Notes under the pieces: generated by a model
Seen by the model: only the letters and a program-made list of their open reading frames with translations
Databases searched by the model: none
What the model was told of the DNA's origin: nothing
Shown here: one piece after another, positions 16,330 through 27,683 of the stretch
How positions within the stretch are numbered: the first letter of the stretch is position 1
Layout of the letters: each line of letters starts with the position of its first letter
Source of the DNA: Methylibium sp. NZG
GTDB lineage: Bacteria; Pseudomonadota; Gammaproteobacteria; Burkholderiales; Burkholderiaceae_C
Direction: 5' to 3'
Assembly (NCBI GenBank): GCA_001263235.1
Contig: LGRD01000036.1
Span: 1 to 64,000, forward strand
DNA length: 64,000 nucleotides
Made by a program: the position numbers and the translations under genes

Positions 16330-16517
16330 CGATGATGTGGAACTTTGCGTGGCTCGGCGGTCAGCGACACGCCGGAGTCGGCTTTCGCCCCTTCGAGCTG
16401 CGTGATGCGCACCAGCGGCTTGCCGTTGCGGCTGACCACCACGTCGTCGCCGGAAGCCGCCCTGTCGACCAGTTGTGAAGGCCGGGTCTTCGCTTCGGAG
16501 ATGTTCACGATGTCCAT
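16330..16517 (-). pseudogene. Decayed Phd/YefM-type antitoxin without toxin
   Basis: From the ATG at 16517 the product starts MDIVNISEAKTRPSQLVDRA and continues SGDDVVVSRNGKPLVRITQLE, the standard Phd/YefM antitoxin N-terminus. After about residue 46 the expected toxin-binding tail (usually 'G.lkGk..i.ddFd.pLP') is replaced by unrelated Arg/Pro-rich text. The frame runs without a stop deep into the metalloprotease gene, on the same strand. No PIN or RelE gene follows. I read it as a remnant whose 3' part and partner toxin were lost. A functional short antitoxin read in this frame cannot be excluded. Confidence 0.55.
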
Positions 16518-16624
16518 AAGCGTGCCCCCGCAGGACGCCAAAGTAGACCAAGCCTAGTCTGGCTTTGGCAGCGGCACAAGGCGAACGTCCAAACAGTCCA
16601 GCCTCCTGGTTTCGAGGGTGGATT

Positions 16625-16708
16625 GATCAAGCGAGCGTCGCGGATCCGGCTCCGCCGGTCCGCTGGCGTTGCCCCCTGGGGGGAGCGGCGCAGCCGCTTC
16701 GGGGGGGT
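16625..16708 (+). repeat. Dispersed intergenic repeat element, copy A
   Basis: Sequence from about 16625 to 16708 contains GATCAAGCGAGCGTCGCGGA, a GC-rich hairpin (CCGGC-TCC-GCCGG flanked by GCGGA/TCCGC), GTTGCCCCCTGGGGGGAGCG and GCGCAGCCGCTTCGGGGGGG. It aligns with 33895-34018 apart from an extra 25 or so bases there. It lies just past the 3' end of ettA and could act as an RNA 3' hairpin for that gene. Confidence 0.75.
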
Positions 16709-18373
<1,665 letters not shown>

Positions 18374-18652
18374 TGCTGTGTCCTGATAGAGATGACGAGC
18401 CCGGCCGCCTGAGCGGCGGTGGCAACCCTCTATTGTGGCTGCAGCGGGAAAGTGCGACGCCGGGGCTGAGTGCCGATGCGGCCCAGATCAAGTACGCTGG
18501 TTGCAGAGTTTGGGGTTTCTACCAGTTCTTTGGCGCAAAGAAGTACACGCAATCGCACTTCGGATACCAATGCGCGCATCGCCTCCTGACTATCTTTCCG
18601 ACACCGACTTCAAGCTTTCGTCGGACCGCCACAACCAGACAGGAGACTTGTC
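18374..18652 (+). promoter_or_regulatory. Divergent regulatory region between ettA and the polyol operon
   Basis: 279 bases with noticeably lower GC around 18500-18600. It contains a short inverted repeat CTTTGGCGCAAAG (18528-18540) and two direct AAGTAC boxes about 50 bases apart (AAGTACGC near 18491 and AAGTACACGC near 18541). These are candidate sites for the AraC-type regulator encoded in the operon. A clean ribosome site (AGGAG, 18641-18645) precedes the binding-protein gene. No -10/-35 pair is clear enough to call. Confidence 0.35.
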
Positions 18653-19960
18653 ATGACCTTGAAGAAATCCCTCGCCTTCGCCTTCGGTCTGGCCGCTGCG
18701 GCCACCGCCGCGACGGCCGGCGACCTGGTGATCGCCACCGTGAACAACGGCCACATGATCGAGATGCAGAAGCTCACGCCGCACTTCGAGAAGGCCAACC
18801 CCGGCATCAAGCTCAAGTGGGTGACGCTCGAAGAAGGCGTGCTGCGCCAGCGCGTGACGACCGACATCGCCACCAAGGGCGGGCAGTTCGACGTGATGAC
18901 GATCGGCATGTACGAGACGCCGATCTGGGGCAAGAAGGGCTGGCTCAACGAGCTGAAGATGGACGCCGCATACGACGTGGACGACCTGCTGCCCGCCATG
19001 CGCAACGGCCTGTCGGTCGACGGCAAGCTGTACGCCGTGCCGTTCTACGGCGAGAGCTCGATGCTGATGTACCGCAAGGACCTGACCGACAAGGCCGGCA
19101 TCAAGTTCGCCGAGCGCCCGACCTGGACCGAAGTGCGCGACGCCGCCGCCAAGATCCACGATCCGAAGAACGGCGTGTACGGCATCTGCCTGCGCGGCAA
19201 GCCGGGCTGGGGCGACAACATGGCCTTTCTGACGACGATGGTCAACAGCTTCGGCGGCCAGTGGTTCGACATGCAGTGGAAGCCGCAACTCGAGAGCCAG
19301 CCGTGGAAGGACGCCGTCACGTTCTACGTCGACATGCTCAAGAAGTACGGCCCGCCCGGGTCGTCGGCCAACAGCTTCAACGAAATCCTGGCGCTGTACA
19401 ACGAAGGCAAGTGCGGCATGTGGGTGGACGCGACGATCGCCGCCAGCTTCATCACCGACCCGAAGCAGAGCAAGGTGGCCGACAAGGTGGCCTTTGCGCA
19501 AGGCCCGAAGATGGTGACCGACAAGGGCGCCAACTGGCTGTGGGCCTGGGCGCTGGCGATCCCCGCCGGCAGCAAGAACGCGGCCGACGCGCAGAAGTTC
19601 GTCACCTGGGCCACGTCGAAGGACTACATCAACCTCGTCGCCAAGGAAAAGGGCTGGGCCTCGGTGCCCACCGGCACGCGCAAGTCGACCTACGCGAACC
19701 CCGAGTTCCTGAAGGCGGCGAAGTTTGCCGAAGCCGAAAAGAAGGCGATCGACAGCGCCAACCCGAACGACTCGACGCTGCCGAAGTCGCCTTATGTGGG
19801 CGTGCAGTTCGCGGCCATCCCCGAGTTCCAGGCGATCGGCATCGCCGTGGGCCAGCAGATGACCGCAGTGCTGGCCGGCAAGGCGACCGTGGACCAGGCG
19901 CTGAAGGCGGCGCCGGTGGCGGCGGATCGTGAGATGAAGAAGGGCGGGTACTACAAGTAG
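18653..19960 (+). CDS. Polyol ABC transporter substrate-binding protein (MtlE/SmoE-like)
   Basis: 435 residues. The signal peptide (LAFAFGLAAAATAATAGD) is followed by an extracellular solute-binding family 1 fold: LVIATVNNGHMIEMQKLTPH, FDVMTIGMYETPIWGKKGWL, VPFYGESSMLMYRKDL, GKCGMWVDATIAASFI and NWLWAWALAIPAGSKN. These features match the mannitol/sorbitol/arabitol-binding proteins of Pseudomonas MtlE and Rhodobacter SmoE. It delivers the polyol to the two permeases encoded next. It is the first gene of the operon, behind AGGAG at 18641. The exact polyol is inferred from the catabolic genes downstream. Confidence 0.9.
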   Translation: MTLKKSLAFAFGLAAAATAATAGDLVIATVNNGHMIEMQKLTPHFEKANPGIKLKWVTLEEGVLRQRVTTDIATKGGQFDVMTIGMYETPIWGKKGWLNELKMDAAYDVDDLLPAMRNGLSVDGKLYAVPFYGESSMLMYRKDLTDKAGIKFAERPTWTEVRDAAAKIHDPKNGVYGICLRGKPGWGDNMAFLTTMVNSFGGQWFDMQWKPQLESQPWKDAVTFYVDMLKKYGPPGSSANSFNEILALYNEGKCGMWVDATIAASFITDPKQSKVADKVAFAQGPKMVTDKGANWLWAWALAIPAGSKNAADAQKFVTWATSKDYINLVAKEKGWASVPTGTRKSTYANPEFLKAAKFAEAEKKAIDSANPNDSTLPKSPYVGVQFAAIPEFQAIGIAVGQQMTAVLAGKATVDQALKAAPVAADREMKKGGYYK

Positions 19961-19985
19961 GTAGTTCCTGGGGCGCTTGCTCCCT

Positions 19986-20073
19986 CCCCCGCTGGCGGAG
20001 GGTTGGGGTGGGGGCCGGTGGTACCGATCCCTGCCCCCCACAGGCCCCCACCCCTGCCCTCCCCCAGCGGGGG
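19986..20073 (+). repeat. 31-bp imperfect inverted repeat between binding-protein and permease genes
   Basis: The arm at 19986-20016 (CCCCCGCTGGCGGAGGGTTG...) and the arm at 20043-20073 are reverse complements with three mismatches by my alignment, separated by 26 bases. In RNA this gives a very stable stem. It resembles the REP/PU-type hairpins that sit after binding-protein genes in ABC operons and protect the upstream mRNA. The G runs at 20069-20078 could also form other structures. Confidence 0.85.
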
Positions 20074-20121
20074 GGGGGTAAGCATCGCCGTCATCTGCGG
20101 CGACACGAAAGACGCCTCACC

Positions 20122-20979
20122 ATGAACCGCCTGTTGCCCCGCGCGCTGATGGCGCCAGCCGTCGTCACGCTGTTCCTGTGGATGATCGTGCCGCTGGCGA
20201 TGACGATCTACTTCTCGGTCGTCCGCTACAACCTGATGCAGCCGGGCGAGAAGACGTTTGTCGGCCTGGAGAACTACGCCTACTTCGTCACCGACCCCGA
20301 CTTCGGCCCGTCGGTGTGGAACACGCTGGTGCTGCTGGGCTCGGTGATCGCCATCACCGTGATCCTGGGCGTGGCGCTGGCGCTGCTGGTCAACGAAGCA
20401 TTTCCCGGCCGCGGCATCGTGCGCGTGCTGTTGATCTCGCCGTTCTTCGTCATGCCCACCGCCAACGCGCTGCTGTGGAAGCACATGATGATGAACCCGG
20501 TGTACGGCGTGCTGGCGCAGGTGGCGATCTTCTTCGGCGCCGAGCCGGTGGACTGGCTCACCAACTGGCCCCTGCTCTCGGTGATCTTGATGGTGGCGTG
20601 GCAATGGTTGCCGTTTGCGTGCCTGATCTTCATCACGTCGCTGCAGTCGCTCGACCGCGACCAGATGGAAGCGGCCGGCATGGACGGGGCCAACGCCTTC
20701 CAGAAGTTCTGGTTCCTCACGCTGCCGCACCTGGGCCGGCCGATCGCGGTCGTCGTGATGATCGAGATGATCTTCTTGATGAGCGTGTTCGCCGAGATCT
20801 TCACCACCACCGGCGGCGGGCCCGGCAACGAGAGCACCAACGTCGCGTTCTTGATCTTCAAGCAGGCGCTGATGAACTTCGACGTGGGCGTGGCCTCGGC
20901 CGGCGCGCTGTTCGCGGTGGTGCTGGCCAACATCGCGGCGGTGTTCCTGATCCGCATGATCGGCAAGAACCTGGATTGA
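20122..20979 (+). CDS. Polyol ABC transporter permease 1 (MtlF/SmoF-like)
   Basis: 285 residues, six predicted membrane helices beginning with ALMAPAVVTLFLWMIVPLAM. The EAA loop that contacts the ATPase is present as EAAGMDGANAFQKFWFLTLP (about 190-210). A second recognisable stretch is VFAEIFTTTGGGPGNESTN, typical of MalF-class permeases of the CUT1 sugar family. It partners the permease starting 13 bases downstream. The chosen ATG follows directly after the inverted repeat, and the in-frame extension upstream crosses that repeat and is not coding. Confidence 0.92.
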   Translation: MNRLLPRALMAPAVVTLFLWMIVPLAMTIYFSVVRYNLMQPGEKTFVGLENYAYFVTDPDFGPSVWNTLVLLGSVIAITVILGVALALLVNEAFPGRGIVRVLLISPFFVMPTANALLWKHMMMNPVYGVLAQVAIFFGAEPVDWLTNWPLLSVILMVAWQWLPFACLIFITSLQSLDRDQMEAAGMDGANAFQKFWFLTLPHLGRPIAVVVMIEMIFLMSVFAEIFTTTGGGPGNESTNVAFLIFKQALMNFDVGVASAGALFAVVLANIAAVFLIRMIGKNLD

Positions 20980-20992
20980 TCGAGAGCACGAC

Positions 20993-21808
20993 ATGAAGCA
21001 CTTCGCACTCATCGTCCGCACCGTCGCCGCGTGGGGCATCACGCTGCTGATCGTGTTCCCGCTGATCTGGCTCGTGATCACTGCGTTCAAGACCGAACAG
21101 CAGGCCATTTCCATCCCGCCGCAACTCTTCTTCACGCCGACGATGGAGAGCTTCACCGAGGTCAACGAGCGCAGCGACTACCTGCTGTTCGCGAAGAACT
21201 CCGTCATCACCAGCGTGGTCTCGACGATCCTGGGTTTGATGATTGCAGCACCCGCCGCCTACTCGATGGCGTTCTTCCGCACCAAGAAAACGCGCGACAT
21301 CCTGATGTGGATGCTGTCCACCAAGATGATGCCCGCCGTGGGCGCACTGGTGCCCGTGTATGTGATGGCGCAGACCGCCGGGCTGCTCGACTCGCTCACC
21401 GCGCTGATCATCGTCTTCACGCTGTCCAACCTGCCGATCATGGTGTGGATGCTGTACTCGGGCTTCAAGGACATTCCGGCCGACATCCTGGAGGCGGCGC
21501 GCATGGACGGCGCCAACGTGTGGGGCGAGTTCTTTCACATCATTCGCCCGCTGGCGATGGGCACGCTCGCCTCCACCGGCCTGCTGTGCCTGGTGATGAG
21601 CTGGAACGAGGCGTTCTGGTCGCTCAACCTGAGTTCGGCCAAGGCCGGCACGCTGGCCACCTTGATCGCGTCGTACTCCAGCCCCGAGGGCTTGTTCTGG
21701 GCCAAGCTGTCGGCCGCGTCGCTGATGGCGATTGCGCCGATCGTCGTGGTCGGCTGGTTCAGCCAGAAGCAGCTCGTTCAAGGCCTCACGTTCGGTGCGG
21801 TGAAGTGA
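20993..21808 (+). CDS. Polyol ABC transporter permease 2 (MtlG/SmoG-like)
   Basis: 271 residues, six helices (first IVRTVAAWGITLLIVFPLIW). The EAA motif is LEAARMDGANVWGEFFHIIRP, and the end LVQGLTFGAVK is characteristic of MalG-class permeases of this polyol subgroup. It completes the heterodimeric channel with the preceding permease (13-base gap) and precedes the ATPase by 16 bases, a compact translation unit. No signs of decay. Confidence 0.93.
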   Translation: MKHFALIVRTVAAWGITLLIVFPLIWLVITAFKTEQQAISIPPQLFFTPTMESFTEVNERSDYLLFAKNSVITSVVSTILGLMIAAPAAYSMAFFRTKKTRDILMWMLSTKMMPAVGALVPVYVMAQTAGLLDSLTALIIVFTLSNLPIMVWMLYSGFKDIPADILEAARMDGANVWGEFFHIIRPLAMGTLASTGLLCLVMSWNEAFWSLNLSSAKAGTLATLIASYSSPEGLFWAKLSAASLMAIAPIVVVGWFSQKQLVQGLTFGAVK

Positions 21809-21824
21809 CTTCCGGAGACACACC

Positions 21825-22883
<1,059 letters not shown>

Positions 22884-22885
22884 GC

Positions 22886-23614
22886 ATGGCCTTGCCGCTC
22901 CAAGGCAAAGTCGCCGCCATCACCGGCGCCGCCTCGGGCATCGGCCTGGCGAGCGCCGAGGCGATGCTGGCTGCCGGCGCGCGCGTGGTGATGATTGATC
23001 GCGATGCGCTGCGGCTCGCCGCATTGCGCGAGCGCCTCGGCGAACACGCACTGCCGCTGGTGATCGACCTGCTCGACGCCACTGCCTGCAAGACGCTGAT
23101 GCCGCGCGTGCTTGACCTTGCCGGCCAGCTCGACATCTTCCACGCCAACGCCGGGCTGTACGTTGGCGGCGACCTGATCGATGCCGACGTGGACGCGATC
23201 GACCGCATGCTGAACCTGAACGTCAACGTCGTGATGAAGAACGTGCACGACGTGCTGCCGCACATGATCGAACGCGGCAGCGGCGACATCGTCGTCACCA
23301 GCTCTCTGGCGGCCCACTACCCCACGCCGTGGGAGCCGGTGTACGCCTCGTCCAAGTGGGCCATCGACTGCTTTGTGCAGACGGTGCGGCGCCAGGTGTT
23401 CAAGCACGGCATCCGCGTCGGCGCGATTTCGCCCGGCCCGGTGGTCACTGCGCTGCTGGCCGACTGGCCGCCCGAGAAACTGCGGCAAGCGCGCGAAGCC
23501 GGCAGCCTGATCGAGGCGCGCGAGGTGGGCGAGGTCGTGCTGTTTATGTTGACCCGTCCGCGCGGCATGACGATCCGCGACGTGGTGATGCTGCCCACTC
23601 ACTTCGACCTTTGA
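22886..23614 (+). CDS. Short-chain dehydrogenase (polyol dehydrogenase of the operon)
   Basis: 242 residues (244 if the overlapping GTG at 22880 is used). Rossmann motif TGAASGIGLASAEA, NAG motif FHANAGLYVGG, catalytic Ser in VVTSSLAAHYP and Tyr/Lys in YASSKWAI define a classical SDR. It belongs to a group annotated as ribitol or sorbitol dehydrogenase-like. With the ABC importer upstream and an arabinitol dehydrogenase downstream, it probably oxidises a second polyol, widening the substrate range, but the substrate is not shown by sequence. Confidence 0.85.
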   Translation: MALPLQGKVAAITGAASGIGLASAEAMLAAGARVVMIDRDALRLAALRERLGEHALPLVIDLLDATACKTLMPRVLDLAGQLDIFHANAGLYVGGDLIDADVDAIDRMLNLNVNVVMKNVHDVLPHMIERGSGDIVVTSSLAAHYPTPWEPVYASSKWAIDCFVQTVRRQVFKHGIRVGAISPGPVVTALLADWPPEKLRQAREAGSLIEAREVGEVVLFMLTRPRGMTIRDVVMLPTHFDL

Positions 23615-23636
23615 ACCGCTGATCGCGCCTTCTTCC

Positions 23637-25034
23637 ATGAACACGATGCTGCACCTGGGCCTCGGCTCGTTCCACCGTGCCCACCAAGCCGTCTACTTGC
23701 ACGAACTGATCCAGCGCGGCGACGCGTCCTGGCAACTCGCTGGCGGCAACATCCGGCCGGACATGGCCGACACGATCGCCGCATTGGCAGCCCAAGGCGG
23801 CGCGTACACACTGGAGACCATCTCGCCGGCCGGCGAGCACCGCTACGAGCGCATCGGCTCGATCCGCAAGGTCGTTCCGTACAGCGCCGACCTGGCCGGG
23901 CTGATCGCCGAAGGCTCGAACCCGGCGACCAAGATCATCTCGTTCACCGTCACCGAGGCGGGTTACTACCTCGACGCGAAGAACCAGCTCGACCTGAACT
24001 TCGCCGACCTCGCGGCCGATGTGCACGCTGCGAAGGCGGGTCGCACAGGCGGCACGATCTACGCCGCGCTCACCACCATCCTGCGCGCACGCAGCGCCGC
24101 CGGCGCCGGGGCGGTGACGCTGCTGAACTGCGACAACCTGCGTCACAACGGCGACCGTGCGCGCAGCGGCCTGTTGCAGTTCGTCGAACTGATCGGCGAC
24201 ACCGCGCTGCGCGGCTGGATCGACGCGAACACCACCAGCCCGAACGCAATGGTCGATCGCATCACGCCGCGCCCCACGCCCGACGTGCGCGAGCGCGTGC
24301 GCGCGGCGACCGGCATCGACGACCCGGCGGCGCTGATGGGCGAGAGCTTCATCCAGTGGGTGATCGAGGACCACTTCATTGCCGGCCGGCCGGCCTGGGA
24401 GACGGTGGGCGTGCAGATGGTCGCCTCGGTCGACCCGTATGAAGAAGCCAAGATTCGTTTGCTCAACGCCACGCACAGTTGCATCGCCTGGGTCGGCACG
24501 CTTGCGGGCTTCTCGTACATCCACGAAGGCACGCACGACGCGGAGATCCGCAGAATGGCGTTCGACTACGCGACCGACGACACCATTCCCTGCCTGCACT
24601 CGGCGGGCAAGCCCAGTCCAGTCGATCTGCCCCGCTACCGCGACGTGGTGCTCGACCGCTTCGGCAACCCTGCCATCCGCGACACCAACCAGCGCGTGGC
24701 GATGGACGGCTTCAGCAAGATTCCCGGCTTCATCGTGCCGACGATCCGCGAGCGGCTGGCCGCAAACGCATCGATCGCCAGCGTGGCGATGCTGCCGGCG
24801 CTGTTCCTGGCCTACCTGCAGCGCTGGCACCGTGGGCAGCTCCCGTACACCTACCAGGACCAGGCGATGGAGCCGGCCGTGGCGCATGCGATCTGCGAGG
24901 CGGCCGACCCGGTGGCGGCCTTTGCCGCGGACAGGGTATTGTTCGGGCCGCTGGCCGGCGACGAACGCCTCGTTGCTGCACTGCGCACCGCGACCGCGCG
25001 CACGGCCGACTTCGTGCGCCGCCGCGGGGCCTGA
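23637..25034 (+). CDS. dalD: D-arabinitol 4-dehydrogenase (mannitol dehydrogenase superfamily)
   Basis: 465 residues. The N-terminal Rossmann part has LHLGLGSFHRAHQAVYLHEL, where other long-chain mannitol dehydrogenases have 'GvGgFhRAHq'. The text LLNCDNLRHNG, AMVDRITPRPT, GESFIQWVIEDHFIAGRPAW and KIRLLNATHSCIAWVG runs nearly colinear with the Klebsiella DalD sequence as I remember it. The catalytic Lys and the Asn/His of the K..LN..HS motif are present. It oxidises D-arabinitol to D-xylulose with NAD. The xylulokinase two genes downstream fits this product, favouring arabitol over mannitol as the main substrate. Confidence 0.9.
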   Translation: MNTMLHLGLGSFHRAHQAVYLHELIQRGDASWQLAGGNIRPDMADTIAALAAQGGAYTLETISPAGEHRYERIGSIRKVVPYSADLAGLIAEGSNPATKIISFTVTEAGYYLDAKNQLDLNFADLAADVHAAKAGRTGGTIYAALTTILRARSAAGAGAVTLLNCDNLRHNGDRARSGLLQFVELIGDTALRGWIDANTTSPNAMVDRITPRPTPDVRERVRAATGIDDPAALMGESFIQWVIEDHFIAGRPAWETVGVQMVASVDPYEEAKIRLLNATHSCIAWVGTLAGFSYIHEGTHDAEIRRMAFDYATDDTIPCLHSAGKPSPVDLPRYRDVVLDRFGNPAIRDTNQRVAMDGFSKIPGFIVPTIRERLAANASIASVAMLPALFLAYLQRWHRGQLPYTYQDQAMEPAVAHAICEAADPVAAFAADRVLFGPLAGDERLVAALRTATARTADFVRRRGA

Positions 25035-25064
25035 ACCAGCCCCACCGCCAACGAGAGACGAACC

Positions 25065-25985
25065 ATGCCCCTTCAGCGCATCCGCGCCCCGGAACTGGAA
25101 CACGACTTCGTCCGCGACCCGGCGCTCGGCTACGAGCCGCAAGGCAGCTACGGCTACGTGCGCTTTCTGGAGCACGGCTTCCCGAACCCGCTGGTGCGCT
25201 GGCACTACCACGAGGAGTACGAACTGCACCTGATCGTGCGCACGCACGGCCGGGTGTTCGTCGGCGACTACATCGGCCACTTCGAGCCCGGCCACCTGGT
25301 ACTGACCGGCCCGCGCCTGCCGCACAACTGGATCTCGACCGACGTGGCCCCCGAAGGCGTGGCGGTGCGCGACCGCGTGCTGCAGTTTTCCGACGCGCCG
25401 CTGCGTGAGGCGGCCGGGCTGATCCCGGAGATGCAGGAAGTGCTGCCGCTGCTGGAGCGGGCACGGCTGGGCATCGAGTTCTTCGGCATGAGCCAGGTGA
25501 CCGAGGCGCGGCTCGAACGCATCAAGCACAGCCACGGGCTGCGCCGCTTCGCCGAGTTCATGGACCTGATGGGTGAACTTTCGCGCTGCAGCGACACGCG
25601 CTCGCTGTCTACCGTGCGCCTGCAGAGTTTTGACGACGACGCCTCGCTGGCGCAGATCAGCGGCATCGTCGACTGGGTCACCGAGCACAGCACTGAGCAG
25701 TTCTCGATGGCCGAGGTCTGCGCGCGCGTGAACATGAGCGAGAGCAAGTTCTCGCGCTACTTCCGGCGCGCCACCGGCAACACCTTCACCGACTTCGTGA
25801 ACCGGCTGCGCATCAACCGCGCCTGCCAGCTGCTGATGGAGACCGACCGCTACATCACCAACGTCTGCTACGACGTCGGCTTCAACAACGTCGCCAACTT
25901 CAACCGCCGGTTCCTGCAGGTCAAGGGGATGACGCCGAAGCAGTTCCGTCAGCAGGCGGGCGCGCGCTTCGGCAGCGCGGCCTGA
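25065..25985 (+). CDS. AraC-family regulator of the polyol operon (MtlR-like)
   Basis: 306 residues. The N-terminal cupin-like sensor (about 10-120) includes RWHYHEEYELHLIVRTHGRV and LVLTGPRLPHNWIS. The C-terminal double helix-turn-helix (about 200-300) includes EVCARVNMSESKFSRYFRRA and YDVGFNNVANFNRRFLQVKG. This layout matches the AraC-type activator MtlR of Pseudomonas fluorescens, also located with a mannitol/arabitol operon. It lies inside the operon between the dehydrogenase (30-base gap) and the xylulokinase, suggesting positive autoregulation through the promoter upstream of 18653. Confidence 0.9.
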   Translation: MPLQRIRAPELEHDFVRDPALGYEPQGSYGYVRFLEHGFPNPLVRWHYHEEYELHLIVRTHGRVFVGDYIGHFEPGHLVLTGPRLPHNWISTDVAPEGVAVRDRVLQFSDAPLREAAGLIPEMQEVLPLLERARLGIEFFGMSQVTEARLERIKHSHGLRRFAEFMDLMGELSRCSDTRSLSTVRLQSFDDDASLAQISGIVDWVTEHSTEQFSMAEVCARVNMSESKFSRYFRRATGNTFTDFVNRLRINRACQLLMETDRYITNVCYDVGFNNVANFNRRFLQVKGMTPKQFRQQAGARFGSAA

Positions 25986-26017
25986 AGCACAGGGCCGACA
26001 GAGCAGCGCGCCACGGC

Positions 26018-27541
26018 ATGTACCTCGGCCTGGACCTCGGCACCTCCGAGCTGAAAGCGCTGCTGCTGGCCGACGACCACCGCGTCGTCGCGCTTGCGCG
26101 CGCGCCGCTCGCGGTGCAGCGGCCGCAGCCGCTGTGGTCGGAGCAGGCGCCGGCCGATTGGTGGGCCGCTGTCGAATCGGTGATGGGCGAGCTGGCAGCC
26201 ACGCACGCCGCCGCGCTGGCGCAGGTGCGCGCCATCGGCCTGTCGGGCCAGATGCACGGCGCGGTGTTGCTCGACGAGGCCGGCTCGGTGCTGCGCCCGG
26301 CCATCCTGTGGAACGACGGGCGCAGCGGCGCGGCGTGCGCAGCGCTGACTGCGGCGGTGCCGGCGCTGCCGCAGATCACCGGCAACCTCGCGATGCCCGG
26401 CTTCACCGCACCCAAGTTGTGGTGGGTGCGCGAGCACGAGCCGGACGTGTTCGCACGCACCGCTTGCGTGCTGTTGCCGAAGGACTTCGTGCGTCTGCAA
26501 CTCACCGGCGAGGCGGTGACCGATTGCTCCGACGCGTCGGGCACGCTGTGGCTCGATGTCGGCGCGCGGCGCTGGTCGGCCGAGTTGCTGGCGGCGTGCG
26601 GCTTGAGCGAGGCGCACATGCCGCGGCTCGTCGAAGGCAGCGCCGTGTCGGCCCGGTTGCGGCCGGCGTTGGCGCGCCGCTGGGGCCTGCCGGCCGACGT
26701 GCCGGTGGCCGGCGGCGGCGGCGACAACGCGGCCAGCGCGGTCGGCATCGGCGCCGTGTCGCCGGGGCAGGGCTTCGTGTCGCTCGGCACCTCGGGCGTG
26801 ATCTTCCGCACCACCGATCGTTTTGCACCCAACCCGGCGCAGGCGCTGCACGCGTTCTGCCACGCGGTGCCGGGGCGGTGGCACCAGATGTCGGTGATGC
26901 TGTCGGCCGCCAGTGCGCTGGGCTGGGCGGCGCGCGCGTTCGGCTTTGCCGACGAGGCGCAGTTGCTGCAGGCGGCCGAGTCGTTCGGTGGTGCCGAGCG
27001 CGGTGCGCAGCGTGAGGCCGCGCCGCTGTTCCTGCCGTACCTCAGCGGCGAACGTTCGCCGCACAACGACCCGCTGGCGCAAGGCGCGTTCATCGGCCTG
27101 ACGCACTCGCACGCGGGCGCGGCGCTGGCGTATGCGGTCGTCGAGGGCGTGAGCTTCGGGCTGCTCGACGGGTATCGAAGCTTCGGTCCTGTGTCGGAGG
27201 GTGTGAGGTCGGCATCGACATCTCCGCCAGCATCTGAGCCGACATCGGGGCAGGCGCTGTCGCTCGTCGGCGGCGGCTCGCGCAGCGCGTTCTGGGCGCA
27301 GTTGCTGGCCGACGTGCTGGGCGTCCCGTTGACGACGCACACCGGCGGCGAGGCCGGCGGCGCACTCGGCGCAGCGCGGCTGGCGTGGCTCGCCGACGGC
27401 GGCAGCGAGGCCGAGGTCTGCACCGCGCCGCCGGTGGCTCGCGGCTTCGAGCCCGATGCCGCGGCGCACGTCGCGCTGGCGCTGCGCGCCGAGCGCTTTC
27501 GGCGGCTGTATCCGGCGCTGCGCGAGACAAGCAGAAGCTGA
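26018..27541 (+). CDS. xylB: Xylulokinase
   Basis: 507 residues of the FGGY kinase family. The N-terminal phosphate loop is YLGLDLGTSELKALLL, followed by IGLSGQMHGAVLLD, PAILWNDGRSG and ITGNLAMPGFTAPKLWWVRE, specific for xylulokinases. The C-terminal domain has GGGGDNAASAVGIG, VSLGTSGVIF and LVGGGSRSAFWAQLLADVLG. It phosphorylates D-xylulose to xylulose 5-phosphate for the pentose phosphate pathway, completing the route started by the arabinitol dehydrogenase. There is only a weak ribosome site, 32 bases after the regulator gene. Confidence 0.94.
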   Translation: MYLGLDLGTSELKALLLADDHRVVALARAPLAVQRPQPLWSEQAPADWWAAVESVMGELAATHAAALAQVRAIGLSGQMHGAVLLDEAGSVLRPAILWNDGRSGAACAALTAAVPALPQITGNLAMPGFTAPKLWWVREHEPDVFARTACVLLPKDFVRLQLTGEAVTDCSDASGTLWLDVGARRWSAELLAACGLSEAHMPRLVEGSAVSARLRPALARRWGLPADVPVAGGGGDNAASAVGIGAVSPGQGFVSLGTSGVIFRTTDRFAPNPAQALHAFCHAVPGRWHQMSVMLSAASALGWAARAFGFADEAQLLQAAESFGGAERGAQREAAPLFLPYLSGERSPHNDPLAQGAFIGLTHSHAGAALAYAVVEGVSFGLLDGYRSFGPVSEGVRSASTSPPASEPTSGQALSLVGGGSRSAFWAQLLADVLGVPLTTHTGGEAGGALGAARLAWLADGGSEAEVCTAPPVARGFEPDAAAHVALALRAERFRRLYPALRETSRS

Positions 27542-27683
27542 GCGCCAGGCCGCGGCCGAGCTCTCCGCCGCAAAGCCCGCCAGCAAGGCCGCCAGCGAGA
27601 AGTGGCGCCAAGCCGAATAATCAGCGGCTTCACACCTCACCCTGAGCCGTCTGGCAGACCCCGATCGCGCCGAACCATCGACC

